In this document: positions 46,459-55,121 of the stretch, in pieces
Layout: each line of letters begins with the position of its first letter
Numbering within the stretch: position 1 is the first letter of the stretch
DNA from: CAYYNQ01 sp964473105
Lineage (GTDB): Bacteria > Sumerlaeota > Sumerlaeia > MVZB01
NCBI GenBank assembly: GCA_964473105.1
Contig: CAYYNQ010000053.1
Location: 4,900-68,899, forward strand
Reading direction: 5' to 3'
DNA length: 64,000 nucleotides
Notes under the pieces: generated by a model
Told to the model about the DNA's origin: nothing
The model's input: the letters and a program-made list of their open reading frames with translations, nothing else
Databases searched by the model: none
Made by a program: the position numbers and the translations under genes

Positions 46459-46872
46459 TCAAGGAGGACCACTCCCCCGGTCTTTTTCCAGTTTCATATC
46501 ATCTGGAATCTGGGCGATGATATCATCGAGGTCCGCCTCGGTCCTCAACTCGACGCATCCCTTGCCTTGTTCCGAGCGATGGTTATGATATGCCTGACGG
46601 CGGCCTGAATATTCCTCATGAGACATCCCGATTAGCGGCTCATCCCCAACTTCAAGTTTCTCAAATATTTGTTCCAGAAAAGGAACGCACCATCCACAAC
46701 CCGTACCGGCTCCATAACACTCCGAGAAACGTGATGCCACACTGGGATTTTTGAACCGATGAAACTTCACCAGCTTTGAAAGATGGACGTGAAAACACAT
46801 GCACACCTCCCGCTCGGAATCCCTGACTTCATCATTCAATTTCCTGATCCCATCGGGTCCGGCCCCATTCAC
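46459..46872 (-). CDS. BFD-like [2Fe-2S]-binding domain protein
   Basis: 137 residues. Cys24-x-Cys26 ('VCMCFHV') and Cys59-x2-Cys62 ('GTGCGWCVPFL') form the four-cysteine pattern of bacterioferritin-associated ferredoxin-like domains, and Cys52 is an extra cysteine. These domains hold a [2Fe-2S] cluster and usually pass electrons, for example to release iron from bacterioferritin or within nitrite reductases. The C-terminal 60 residues are an unmatched acidic/basic tail, longer than in Bfd. It is followed by the membrane protein gene after about 130 bases. Confidence 0.75.
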   Translation of the reverse strand: MNGAGPDGIRKLNDEVRDSEREVCMCFHVHLSKLVKFHRFKNPSVASRFSECYGAGTGCGWCVPFLEQIFEKLEVGDEPLIGMSHEEYSGRRQAYHNHRSEQGKGCVELRTEADLDDIIAQIPDDMKLEKDRGSGPP

Positions 46873-46950
46873 CTGGATTTGCGGGGCCTAGATAACATCC
46901 TAAATATCCCACCCTGTTGCTCAAGTTACTGAATAAGATATTCTGCATGA

Positions 46951-46991
46951 TTGCATTAAAATATCCGGCCCAAGGGTTTTCCCCGGCCGGA
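46951..46991 (-). terminator. Rho-independent terminator of the ribosomal cluster
   Basis: Minus strand: TCCGGCC (46991-46985) pairs with GGCCGGA (46970-46964), with an inner GGGG/CCC, followed by TATTTTAAT. It lies 47 bases past the rpsD stop and closes the tuf-to-rpsD transcription unit. Confidence 0.75.
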
Positions 46992-47037
46992 TTCAGAACT
47001 ATTCATGAACGTAGATTTATTTTGGTATAGCGGCTGA

Positions 47038-47667
47038 TTAGCGCGAGTAAAACTCCACGATCAACTGCTCATTCACCTCGATATCATCCAGATCCTCACG
47101 CGCAGGGAGGTTCAGAAACCTTGCAGCCCTAGATTCATCGCTATATTCAACCCAGGACTTTCGTCCCTTCTTTTCAGCCAGAATCAGTGCCTCCTCAACC
47201 GGCTTGAATGCTTTGGCCTTATCTGACAGGCTGATCGTGTCCCCTGTTTTTACATCATAGGATGCGATATCTACCTTACGGCCGTTCACGCGGACATGCC
47301 CATGGTTGACAAGTTGACGGCCCTGGGCCCGGGTTGATGCAAATCCGACCCTGTAGACAACATTGTCCAGTCTGGCTTCAAGGAGCTGGAGAAGCACCGT
47401 TCCCGTCACCCCCCGGTATCTATCCGCTTTCGAAAAATAATTACGGAATTGTTTTTCAAGGATACCATACATCCTCCGCAGGCTCTGCTTTTCCCTCAAC
47501 TGAATACCGAAGGGGGTAAGCTTGATTCGCTGACCCACATGCATTCCCGGGGGATAGGGACGTTTCGTCTTGGGATCCTTCCCCTTGTAATATCGCTCAC
47601 CCTTCAGCTGAAGGTTCCTTCCCTCACGCCTCGACAGACGGTCGACGGGTCCTGTGTAACGTGCCAC
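47038..47667 (-). CDS. rpsD: 30S ribosomal protein S4
   Basis: 209 residues. N-terminal 'MARYTGPVDRLSRREGRNL', an S4 RNA-binding domain with 'RLDNVVYRVGFASTRAQGR' and 'VNHGHVRVNGRKVDI'. S4 nucleates 30S assembly and in E. coli represses the alpha operon. Its zinc cysteines are absent, as in the zinc-free form. Unusually, it lies after rplQ at the end of the cluster instead of between rpsK and rpoA. Confidence 0.97.
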   Translation of the reverse strand: MARYTGPVDRLSRREGRNLQLKGERYYKGKDPKTKRPYPPGMHVGQRIKLTPFGIQLREKQSLRRMYGILEKQFRNYFSKADRYRGVTGTVLLQLLEARLDNVVYRVGFASTRAQGRQLVNHGHVRVNGRKVDIASYDVKTGDTISLSDKAKAFKPVEEALILAEKKGRKSWVEYSDESRAARFLNLPAREDLDDIEVNEQLIVEFYSR

Positions 47668-47723
47668 GAATTATCCTCCGGATCATGCCTTCTGGATCCC
47701 ATGCCATTGACAACATGGGGTTC

Positions 47724-48179
47724 TCATTTCCTTGACTTGGCCAATTCCTTACGCCTCTGATGCAGACGCTGCTTCACTGATTTTTTCTGCGGCGGAGGCG
47801 TCATATCCCCGGAATCAGTTGTTTGCTCGTCAACAAATTCTATGTAGGACATTAAAGCGCCATCACCTGCCCGCGGACCATCCTTGACAACCCTGAGATA
47901 TCCACCGCTGCGACCAGACACCCGGGGAGCGATTTCATCGAAAAGCTTACGGACACAGTCACTGTCCTGCAAACGACTGATGACCCGACGGCGGGCAGGC
48001 AAGTCACCCTCCTTCGCAATGGTAACCAGTGACTCGACGAAGGGACGCAGGGCACTTGCCTTTTGGTGCGTAGTTCTGATCCGCTCATGCCTCAGGAGCG
48101 CAATCGCCAGATTACGCATGAGGGCTAACCGGTGCTCACTGGTCCGGTTCAATCTGCTGCCATGTTTACGATGACGCAT
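47724..48179 (-). CDS. rplQ: 50S ribosomal protein L17
   Basis: 151 residues starting 'MRHRKHGSRLNRTSEHR', with 'ALMRNLAIALLRHERIRTT'. The core matches the usual length of about 120; a further 30 residues form a basic tail ('KKSVKQRLHQRRKELAKS'). Sits 15 bases after rpoA. Confidence 0.97.
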   Translation of the reverse strand: MRHRKHGSRLNRTSEHRLALMRNLAIALLRHERIRTTHQKASALRPFVESLVTIAKEGDLPARRRVISRLQDSDCVRKLFDEIAPRVSGRSGGYLRVVKDGPRAGDGALMSYIEFVDEQTTDSGDMTPPPQKKSVKQRLHQRRKELAKSRK

Positions 48180-48194
48180 CGTCCTGTTTCCCTG

Positions 48195-49205
48195 TCAATC
48201 CTCATCACCAGACATGATTGGCATGCCAGTTTCATCTAGTTTCATGTTAAATCCGAGTCCCATTTCCTTGAGAATATTCTTGATCTCCGTCAATGACTTA
48301 CGGCCGAAATTCCTGTATTTCAGCATTTCACTTTCTGTCTTCTGTACCAGATCACGAATGGTCTTGATCCCCGCCGCCTCTAGGCAGTTGAATGCCCGGA
48401 CAGATAATTCAAGTTCCTCAATGCTCTTGTCAAGCTTCTCTTCCAGCTGGGATGTCGGAAATGCAACATCAGGCTCGTCACCAAGTTGGGGCAACATCTC
48501 AATCTCCTCGCCTGGTCGAATGAAGATATCCATGTGATTTCGCAGAATCTGTGCAGCTGTGGACACCGACTCCTCGGGGGTGACTGTTCCATCGGTGGTG
48601 ACTTCCAGTGTCAGACGGTCAAAATCCGTCTGTTGTCCAACACGCGCATTTTCAACGTGGTATTTGACATTACGAACCGGCGAAAAAACTGCGTCGAGGG
48701 CTATCAACCCGACATCATCAGGATCCTTCTTGAATTCCGACGCCGCCACATATCCCCGGCCGGAACCGATGTTGATTTCCATCTGGAGCGTTGCATTCTC
48801 ATTCAGTGTGGCGATCACATGCTCTCCGTTCAGTATCTCGACATCGGGCACCATCTCGATCTGGCTGGCCTTAACCTCGCCCTTTTTGCTCGCCTCAAGA
48901 TATACCGTGGCTGACGGAATGGTGGGGGACATTTTAATGTTTAATGACTTGAGGTTCAGAATGATATCGGAGATATCCTCCTTGACCCCCTTCTTGAACA
49001 TGAACTCATGTTCCACACCCTCGATCCGCACTGATACCACGGCCGCCCCCGGAATGGATGAGAGCAGAACCCTGCGCATGGAGTTCCCCAAAGTAACTCC
49101 AAAACCACGCTCGAAGGGCTCAGCGACAAAAGACCCATCCGTCGCCGTGTTGACACCTGAGTCCATATGAAGGTGCCGGGGCTTATTCATCGGCTTGAAG
49201 TTCAT
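48195..49205 (-). CDS. rpoA: RNA polymerase alpha subunit
   Basis: About 336 residues from the ATG at 49205, which has AAGGGA eight bases upstream. The N-terminal dimerisation domain has 'EPFERGFGVTLGNSMRRVLL' and 'SIPGAAVVSVRIEGVEHEF'. The C-terminal domain that contacts UP elements and activators has 'RAFNCLEAAGIKTIRDLV' and 'FGRKSLTEIKNILKEMGL'. Follows rpsK directly, without rpsD between. Confidence 0.97.
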   Translation of the reverse strand: MNFKPMNKPRHLHMDSGVNTATDGSFVAEPFERGFGVTLGNSMRRVLLSSIPGAAVVSVRIEGVEHEFMFKKGVKEDISDIILNLKSLNIKMSPTIPSATVYLEASKKGEVKASQIEMVPDVEILNGEHVIATLNENATLQMEINIGSGRGYVAASEFKKDPDDVGLIALDAVFSPVRNVKYHVENARVGQQTDFDRLTLEVTTDGTVTPEESVSTAAQILRNHMDIFIRPGEEIEMLPQLGDEPDVAFPTSQLEEKLDKSIEELELSVRAFNCLEAAGIKTIRDLVQKTESEMLKYRNFGRKSLTEIKNILKEMGLGFNMKLDETGMPIMSGDED

Positions 49206-49305
49206 GAAGTCATCCCTTCTCAATTTCTGGAGTTCTGACAGACAAAAAATACATCGGGCTTCAACTGTTCATAATAATTCGGATGCAGGGTTGACAGGCC
49301 CGCGA

Positions 49306-49701
49306 CTAAACCCTGCGCCTCTTGGGTGGTCGGCAACCGTTATGGGGGATGGGCGTCACATCCTTGATGAGCTTCAACTCGATCCCCGCAGCTTGGAGCG
49401 CCCGAATGGCGGCCTCCCGACCCGAACCCGGCCCCTTGACATAAACCTCAACGGTTTTCAGGCCATTATCGATTGCTGCACGAGCGGCAGTCTCTGCCGC
49501 CAGTTGCGCGGCATATGGGGTGCTCTTCTTGGACCCCTTGAAACCAACGCTCCCAGCCGACGACCAGGATATCGTATTTCCAGCCGTATCTGATATGGTG
49601 ATGATGGTATTGTTAAAAGTCGCATGAAGGTGGGCCACACCCACCGCGATATTTTTCCTGACCTTCTTTTTAGCACGTCCCTTCGTGTCCTTTTTCGCCA
49701 T
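49306..49701 (-). CDS. rpsK: 30S ribosomal protein S11
   Basis: 131 residues. 'GVAHLHATFNNTIITISD', 'SAGSVGFKGSKKSTPYAAQ' and the C-terminal 'NGCRPPKRRRV' are standard. It ends with TAG at 49308-49306, directly after the conserved RRRV end, evidence that TAG works as a stop in this genome. Confidence 0.97.
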   Translation of the reverse strand: MAKKDTKGRAKKKVRKNIAVGVAHLHATFNNTIITISDTAGNTISWSSAGSVGFKGSKKSTPYAAQLAAETAARAAIDNGLKTVEVYVKGPGSGREAAIRALQAAGIELKLIKDVTPIPHNGCRPPKRRRV

Positions 49702-49806
49702 ATCGGGTTACAACCCATCCTCTCTTTGGAATCTTCTTCCTGATAAAATCAAATAAATCACAAGACCGTTTTGAAGACCGGGTGCCGGATTAATACCCCG
49801 ACAGCC

Positions 49807-50193
49807 TCAACCTTTCGGCGGCGCCTTTTTCTTGCCAGCGATAGATTTGCGCGGTCCCTTGCAGGTCCTCGCATTGGTCTGGGTGCGCTGTCCATGAGCC
49901 GGAAGTCCGCGAATGTGACGGGTTCCCCGATAACACTGGATATCCATCAGGCGCTTAATATTCAACTGAACTTCACGCCGCAGGTCACCCTCAACTTTGA
50001 GGTCGGAGTTCTGGATGACCGAACTGATCCGGCTGACCTCCTCCTCGGTAAGATCCCGGGCTCGCGTGTCTGGGCTTACATTCGCCTGTCCCAGAACAAG
50101 CCGGGAAATATGGGGGCCGATACCATAAATGTATCTCAGACCTATCTCGATCCTCTTGTCCCTAGGTATGTCGACGCCTGCAATGCGAGCCAA
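49807..50193 (-). CDS. rpsM: 30S ribosomal protein S13
   Basis: 128 residues with 'ARIAGVDIPRDKRIEIGL', 'IYGIGPHISRLVL' and 'RHIRGLPAHGQRTQTNART'. Lies in the 30S head and touches the 50S subunit. Normal length and order after rpmJ. Confidence 0.97.
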   Translation of the reverse strand: MARIAGVDIPRDKRIEIGLRYIYGIGPHISRLVLGQANVSPDTRARDLTEEEVSRISSVIQNSDLKVEGDLRREVQLNIKRLMDIQCYRGTRHIRGLPAHGQRTQTNARTCKGPRKSIAGKKKAPPKG

Positions 50194-50248
50194 TGAATCT
50201 CTCCTTTTCCATCTGCCATCCTATATGGCCCGGGCCGAACTCCCAATG

Positions 50249-50362
50249 TCAGCCCTGACGCTGCTTGTGCTTGGGATTTTCGCAGATAACCCGAACAACA
50301 CCCTTACGCCTGACAATCTTGCACTTGATACACATTTTCCTGACTGATGCACGTACCTTCAT
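50249..50362 (-). CDS. rpmJ: 50S ribosomal protein L36
   Basis: 37 residues starting MKVRASVRKMCIKCKIV. The zinc ligands Cys11, Cys14, Cys27 and His32 are all present, so this is the zinc-binding form. Located between infA and rpsM, the usual place. The start follows the family; a longer upstream frame is an artefact. Confidence 0.95.
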   Translation of the reverse strand: MKVRASVRKMCIKCKIVRRKGVVRVICENPKHKQRQG

Positions 50363-50387
50363 AAATGATCTGCCCTCCGTTGCCCTC

Positions 50388-50606
50388 TTACTTGTGCCGG
50401 TAGGTGATCCGGCCCCTCTTGAGATCGTAAGGTGAAAGCTCCACGGTGACCTTATCCCCTGGAAGAATCCGAATAAAATGCATCCGCATCTTCCCCGAAA
50501 TGTGGGCAAGCACTTTCAAACCGTTCTCTAACTCAACCCTAAACATCGCGTTTGGCAACGGTTCAATGACTGTACCGACAATCTCTATGGCATCTTCTTT
50601 GGCCAT
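50388..50606 (-). CDS. infA: Translation initiation factor IF-1
   Basis: 72 residues, one OB fold: 'MAKEDAIEIVGTVIEPLPN', 'FRVELENGLKVLAHISGKM', 'ILPGDKVTVELSPYDL'. Binds the A site of the 30S subunit during initiation. Precedes rpmJ by about 25 bases. Confidence 0.97.
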   Translation of the reverse strand: MAKEDAIEIVGTVIEPLPNAMFRVELENGLKVLAHISGKMRMHFIRILPGDKVTVELSPYDLKRGRITYRHK

Positions 50607-50791
50607 TCGGCTTGAATATTAAACCCTTCCCCGAGCTGATAATCCTGCATCAAAACGACAGGTCAAAGCCGTTATACTACGGATTGGGCGTTGCGGAATC
50701 AAGCCCTTTTTCATGCGTGTTTCACCGCTCCAACCCCATGACCGAACTCTTGGCAATCCCCCACTGGCCCACAATATTAACCCAACTCGCC

Positions 50792-51553
50792 CTAGGTCAA
50801 GATAACTGGCCCATTTTCAGTAATCGCGACCGTATGCTCCATATGGGCCGATCGCCTTCCATCAGCAGTAACAACCGTCCAACGGTCCTCCATGACAAAT
50901 GTCTCATGCGTCCCGGCGTTTACCATCGGCTCCACACAAACCACCATCCCGGCCTGCCAGCGTATCCCCTTCCCTGGCAAGCCGAAATTCGGTATCTTCG
51001 GTTCCTCGTGAAGATCCCGGCCGATACCATGCCCGGTATATTCACGAACCACCGAATATCCGCTGGACTCGATGCGAGTCTGGACGGCGTGGGAAACATC
51101 CCCGAGTCGCTTGCCAGGCAGCAGCTGTTCGATTCCCAACCTCAGCGACTCGGACGCAACACGGATCAGTTCCTCGGATTCGCGATCCACATTACCGACC
51201 TTCACAGTACGCGCAGTGTCGAGATAATAACCCTCCTTGATCAGGCCACAATCCATACTCACGATATCCCCATTCTTCAGGACCTTCTTTCCGGGAACAC
51301 CATGCACCACCTCATTGTTCACAGAAATACAGACGGAACCCGGGAAGCCATACTTGTTCAGGAAGGCCGGCCTGAGATTCTTCTTTTTCAGCATGCTGTG
51401 GATGTCATCATTAAGCTCCTGTGTCGTCATTCCGATATCAACGAATGAAGTCGCATGGTCCATAACCTCCCGCAGAACGGATCCACCCTCGGCCATGATG
51501 GCCAGTTCATCCGCCGATTTGATTTGAATCCTGTTCGAGTTCTTACTCATCAC
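50792..51553 (-). CDS. map: Methionine aminopeptidase, type I
   Basis: 253 residues. Metal-binding residues are visible in 'DIVSMDCGLIKEGYYLDTA' (Asp pair), 'TGHGIGRDLHEEP' (His) and 'VCVEPM' (Glu). Removes the first Met from new proteins. The GTG at 51553 is seven bases after GAGGG; an ATG lies one codon further in. Follows secY without adk, which many relatives have here. About 185 bases separate it from infA, so infA may have its own start signal. Confidence 0.95.
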   Translation of the reverse strand: MMSKNSNRIQIKSADELAIMAEGGSVLREVMDHATSFVDIGMTTQELNDDIHSMLKKKNLRPAFLNKYGFPGSVCISVNNEVVHGVPGKKVLKNGDIVSMDCGLIKEGYYLDTARTVKVGNVDRESEELIRVASESLRLGIEQLLPGKRLGDVSHAVQTRIESSGYSVVREYTGHGIGRDLHEEPKIPNFGLPGKGIRWQAGMVVCVEPMVNAGTHETFVMEDRWTVVTADGRRSAHMEHTVAITENGPVILT

Positions 51554-51640
51554 GGGGGCACCCTCTTTGGGAAGCAGGGATGATCAACCTGCCCTCTCAA
51601 CTGGGCAGGGGGGGGAGGAGGCAGGCAGAGGTTTGTATTA

Positions 51641-53083
51641 TCAGCGCAATTTCATGCGCCCCCCAGCCGGGCTACGGGTTCTGGATGTTCCCCGGCCCGA
51701 GCTTCCGAGTCCCTCGAAACCCTCGTAATGACGCATGAGTAACTGGGAATCTATCTGCTTCATGGTATCAAGGAAGACCCCCACAACAATAATCAGGCCG
51801 GTTCCCCCCGCAACCTGAGCAAAACCAAATGGAATGTTGAAACTGACGAACAAGATATCCGGAACCAAAGCGATCGAAATCAGGAAAAAGGCACCCACGA
51901 CTGTAATCCTGACCAAAATATGGTCGATATAGTCGGCGGTGTGTTTTCCCGGTTTGACACCTGGGACGAATGCGCCGCTTTTCTTGAGATTGTCGGCAAG
52001 ATCCACAGGATTCAATGTGATTGCTGTGTAGAAAAAACAGAAAAATCCGGTCAATACTATGTAGGCAAGGGTATACAGATTGATAACCTCGAGCAGGTTG
52101 AATATTCCGCCTCCCCTCACCAGGTTACCCACACCCTTCATCTCATAAAAATAATTGTACAGGTTATGGCTCGAACCCAACGTCACCCAATCATTCAATG
52201 CCGCTCCAAAGTCGCCAAAACTGGGCAGGATATACGCGGGGAACGTAAGAATGGCCGATGAAAATATGACCGGTATTACATTGGCCGTGTTCAACTTCAG
52301 AGGGATGAAGGTGCTTCCGCCTTGCGTCATCTTGCGTCCCACCTGCCGACGGGCATGCTGAACGGGAACTTTCCGGTTGGCTTGCTGTTGAAATATAATC
52401 AATGCCGCCACCAGAATTCCGATGACAAAAACCGAGACGAACTGCATGGGCGTGAGTGTCATGGACTTCAGGGCGGCGTAGGCGACCCCGATATCCCGTG
52501 GATAAGCCGCGATAATACCCATGGCTATGATCAGCGATATTCCGTTGCCGATCCCATGCTCTGTGATTTTTTCACCGAGCCACATCAGGAAACAGGTTCC
52601 CGTACACATGGTCATGGCCGTGATGATGTAAAACCCGAACTTGCTGTCGATCATTGACAGTCCCTGGCTGTATAGCCATACCGCAAGCCCAAACCCCTGG
52701 AACAGGCTCAAACCCACCGTTCCATAGCGGGTCCACTGGGTTATTTTCTTCCTGCCCGACTCACCTTCCTTGGCAATTTTTTCCAAAGGCGGCCAAACCG
52801 CCGTTAGCAATTGAATGATGATTGATGCTGATATATAAGGAATGATACCCAACTCAAAGATCGTCATCTGGCTGAATGCCCCTCCACTGAACATGTTGAC
52901 GACTGCAAACACACCCTTGTTGCCGAATGCATCCCCGAAAAACTCCCTTACCTTCTCTGGATCAATAAACGGGGTTGGTACATGCGCGCCCAAGCGATAT
53001 ACCACGATCACCATGAGAAGGGTGAACAAAACCTTGCGTTTCAGTTCTGGAATTTTTGCAATGTTCAGAAAGGCAGTGATCAT
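51641..53083 (-). CDS. secY: Protein translocase subunit SecY
   Basis: 480 residues, ten membrane helices. Plug and channel segments are recognisable: 'MFSGGAFSQMTIFELGIIPY' region, 'MWLGEKITEHGIGNGISL' and 'NPVDLADNLKKSGAFVPG' then 'GKHTADYIDHIL'. A basic C-terminal tail contains Gly/Ser/Arg repeats. It overlaps rplO by four bases. Confidence 0.97.
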   Translation of the reverse strand: MITAFLNIAKIPELKRKVLFTLLMVIVVYRLGAHVPTPFIDPEKVREFFGDAFGNKGVFAVVNMFSGGAFSQMTIFELGIIPYISASIIIQLLTAVWPPLEKIAKEGESGRKKITQWTRYGTVGLSLFQGFGLAVWLYSQGLSMIDSKFGFYIITAMTMCTGTCFLMWLGEKITEHGIGNGISLIIAMGIIAAYPRDIGVAYAALKSMTLTPMQFVSVFVIGILVAALIIFQQQANRKVPVQHARRQVGRKMTQGGSTFIPLKLNTANVIPVIFSSAILTFPAYILPSFGDFGAALNDWVTLGSSHNLYNYFYEMKGVGNLVRGGGIFNLLEVINLYTLAYIVLTGFFCFFYTAITLNPVDLADNLKKSGAFVPGVKPGKHTADYIDHILVRITVVGAFFLISIALVPDILFVSFNIPFGFAQVAGGTGLIIVVGVFLDTMKQIDSQLLMRHYEGFEGLGSSGRGTSRTRSPAGGRMKLR

Positions 53084-53532
53084 GAGTTAACTGTTTCGCA
53101 CACCCCACCTACCGCTTCGATGGCCGCACGCGCACCGGTTGAAAATTTGTCGGCTCTGACGGTCAGCTTCTTTTCCATGACTCCTGTGGCGATAACCTTG
53201 ATTTCACGTATCTTCATTGGAACCAGATTTTTTGATTTCAGGAGCGCCAGATCAACCGTCTCTCCCTCCTTGAAGCGATTCAGAGTTTTCAGTGTTACCT
53301 CCGAACGCGGGGTTTTGAAACGGATATTACTGAAACCGAATTTGGGGATCCGGCGGATAAGGGGCATCTGCCCCCCCTCGAAGGCTGCCCCCTTGGGTGA
53401 TCCAGCACGTGCTAAGGCACCCTTGTGCCCCTTACCCGAAGTACAGCCCCATCCCGAACCGTCACCCCGGCCAATGCGGCGTCGCTTGCGCCTCCGACCC
53501 GGATCGCCCTTCAATGTATGAAGCCTGATCAT
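53080..53532 (-). CDS. rplO: 50S ribosomal protein L15
   Basis: 150 residues with an N-terminal glycine/arginine-rich arm ('RIGRGDGSGWGCTSGKGHK', 'FEGGQMPLIRRIPKFGF'). Assembly protein of the 50S subunit. Overlaps both rpmD and secY by four bases. Confidence 0.96.
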   Translation of the reverse strand: MIRLHTLKGDPGRRRKRRRIGRGDGSGWGCTSGKGHKGALARAGSPKGAAFEGGQMPLIRRIPKFGFSNIRFKTPRSEVTLKTLNRFKEGETVDLALLKSKNLVPMKIREIKVIATGVMEKKLTVRADKFSTGARAAIEAVGGVCETVNS

Positions 53533-53720
53533 GAACTCAGAACCTCCTCGACACGCACCATATAGCTCACGGAATCGATCATCCCCCGAACAGCCGGGTT
53601 GTCTACCTTGATGACTGAATGGTTCAGTCGCCTTAATCCCAGCGCCTTTATTGTCCTACGATGTCGGGATTGGGTCCCGATCCCGCTCTTGGTCCATGTT
53701 ATTTTGAGCTTATTCGCCAT
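53529..53720 (-). CDS. rpmD: 50S ribosomal protein L30
   Basis: 63 residues; 'KLKITWTKSGIGTQSRHRR' and 'LGLRRLNHSVIKVDNPAVR' are typical. It lies 38 bases after rpsE in the normal spc order. Confidence 0.94.
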   Translation of the reverse strand: MANKLKITWTKSGIGTQSRHRRTIKALGLRRLNHSVIKVDNPAVRGMIDSVSYMVRVEEVLSS

Positions 53721-53758
53721 CTGACTCGCATCCCGATATTTTCAAATCATCATCGCTT

Positions 53759-54631
53759 TCAGGTAGGTTCATCCTTCAGCGGTTCCTTGGGAGGCTTGGT
53801 GCCCTCCCCTGGCGATGTCTCGGCAGCATCACTCCGAGGCACATCTACCTTCACGGACCCAGCGGCTGCCGGGTTATTATCACCAGTCACGGCTTGGATC
53901 GATCCTTCCGTTACCGTGGGTTCTGGAGAAGTTGGTCCGGGGTCATCAGCCGGGTCTTGATTCGGTTTCGAATCAACTCCGATATCGTTTTTAACACCTT
54001 CCTTGTCAACCGACCTTTCTTCACCCAACCCCTGCCCTGAGTTACGAGACATTGACTCCTCGTAAATCTTTTTTTTCCGGGTCCCGATCAACTCTTCAAT
54101 CTTTTTTCCCCTCAACCTCGCAATCTCCTCGGGACGTTTGAGCGAAACCAACCCCTGCAGGGTGGCCTTTGCCACATTCATTACGTTATCGGATCCAAGG
54201 CTCTTCGCAAGGATATCGTGGACTCCTGCCAACTCAAGCACCTTGCGGACCTGTGCGCTGGCAATCAGCCCGGTCCCCTGTGAGGCAGGCTTCATCAAAA
54301 CTCTTGCTGTGTCATAACAACCGGTGATCAAATGAGGAAGTGTCCTGCCCATGAGAGGTATTGCACGGAGATTTTTTCTCCCTGACTCGATAGCTTTTGA
54401 GATTGCCTCAGGAACCTCGTTTGCCTTCCCGAAACCAAGTCCGACATGGCCCTCTCCATCGCCAACACACACAAGCGCTGAAAAACTGAACCGCCGGCCA
54501 CCCTAGACCACCTTGGCACATCGATTAAGCACAATCAGCTCGTCACGCAGATTATAATCATCCGGATTCAGCTGTTTACCACGTGCAGTTATGGGCTTTG
54601 AATCCAGTCCTTTTTCACTACTCTGTCCCAT
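53759..54631 (-). CDS. rpsE: 30S ribosomal protein S5, with in-frame TAG at codon 43 and a long C-terminal extension
   Basis: The frame from ATG 54631 reads 'LRDELIVLNRCAKVV', then TAG (54505-54503), then 'GGRRFSFSALVCVGDGEGH' and the rest of S5. In relatives the TAG position is a conserved Lys (AKVVKGGRR), so one base change from AAG explains it. The downstream part is intact with normal S5 motifs ('VPEAISKAIESGRKNL', 'TGLIASAQVRKVLELAGV'). After the S5 core (about residue 192) there is a further tail of about 98 acidic, Pro/Ser/Thr-rich residues. S5 is essential, so suppression, an internal start or an error in the assembly must be considered. Confidence 0.85.
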
Positions 54632-54683
54632 GAATCTCCCTTTTCCGTAATCCCGGTCAGGATACTTGCCTACCCGGGGATAG

Positions 54684-55049
54684 CTAGAATTTCAGTCCCG
54701 CCTCACGGGCAGCATCACCAAACGCCTTGATCACTCCATGATAACGGTAACCGGAACGATCAAAGACAACAGTCTTGATCCCCTTCCCCAGGGCCTTCAC
54801 GGCGAGTTCCGCCCCCAGTTGCCGTGCAAATTTGGCATTGCTGAACGATCCTCCTCCCTTGCCACGTATGGAGCTGATGTTGGTTGTGCCATCACACAGG
54901 GTATGCCCCAGCTTGTCATCAATCACCTGTGCATAAAGATGCTTCAGGCTTTTGTGGATGCATAATCTGGGTCTTTCACCCGTGCCCACTATCTTCCGCC
55001 TGACCCTCAGGTGCCGACGTCTCAGCGATTTTCTTCGATCATAAGTCAT
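54684..55049 (-). CDS. rplR: 50S ribosomal protein L18
   Basis: 121 residues: 'RRHLRVRRKIVGTGERPRL' and 'FDRSGYRYHGVIKAFGDAA'. Binds 5S rRNA with L5. Normal position between rplF and rpsE. Confidence 0.96.
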   Translation of the reverse strand: MTYDRRKSLRRRHLRVRRKIVGTGERPRLCIHKSLKHLYAQVIDDKLGHTLCDGTTNISSIRGKGGGSFSNAKFARQLGAELAVKALGKGIKTVVFDRSGYRYHGVIKAFGDAAREAGLKF

Positions 55050-55121
55050 CCCGCATAGCTCCCGCTTCCATTACTTGTCAGGTCAGGCCTCAATCATCGC
55101 GATCATCAGCGCTTTAATATC

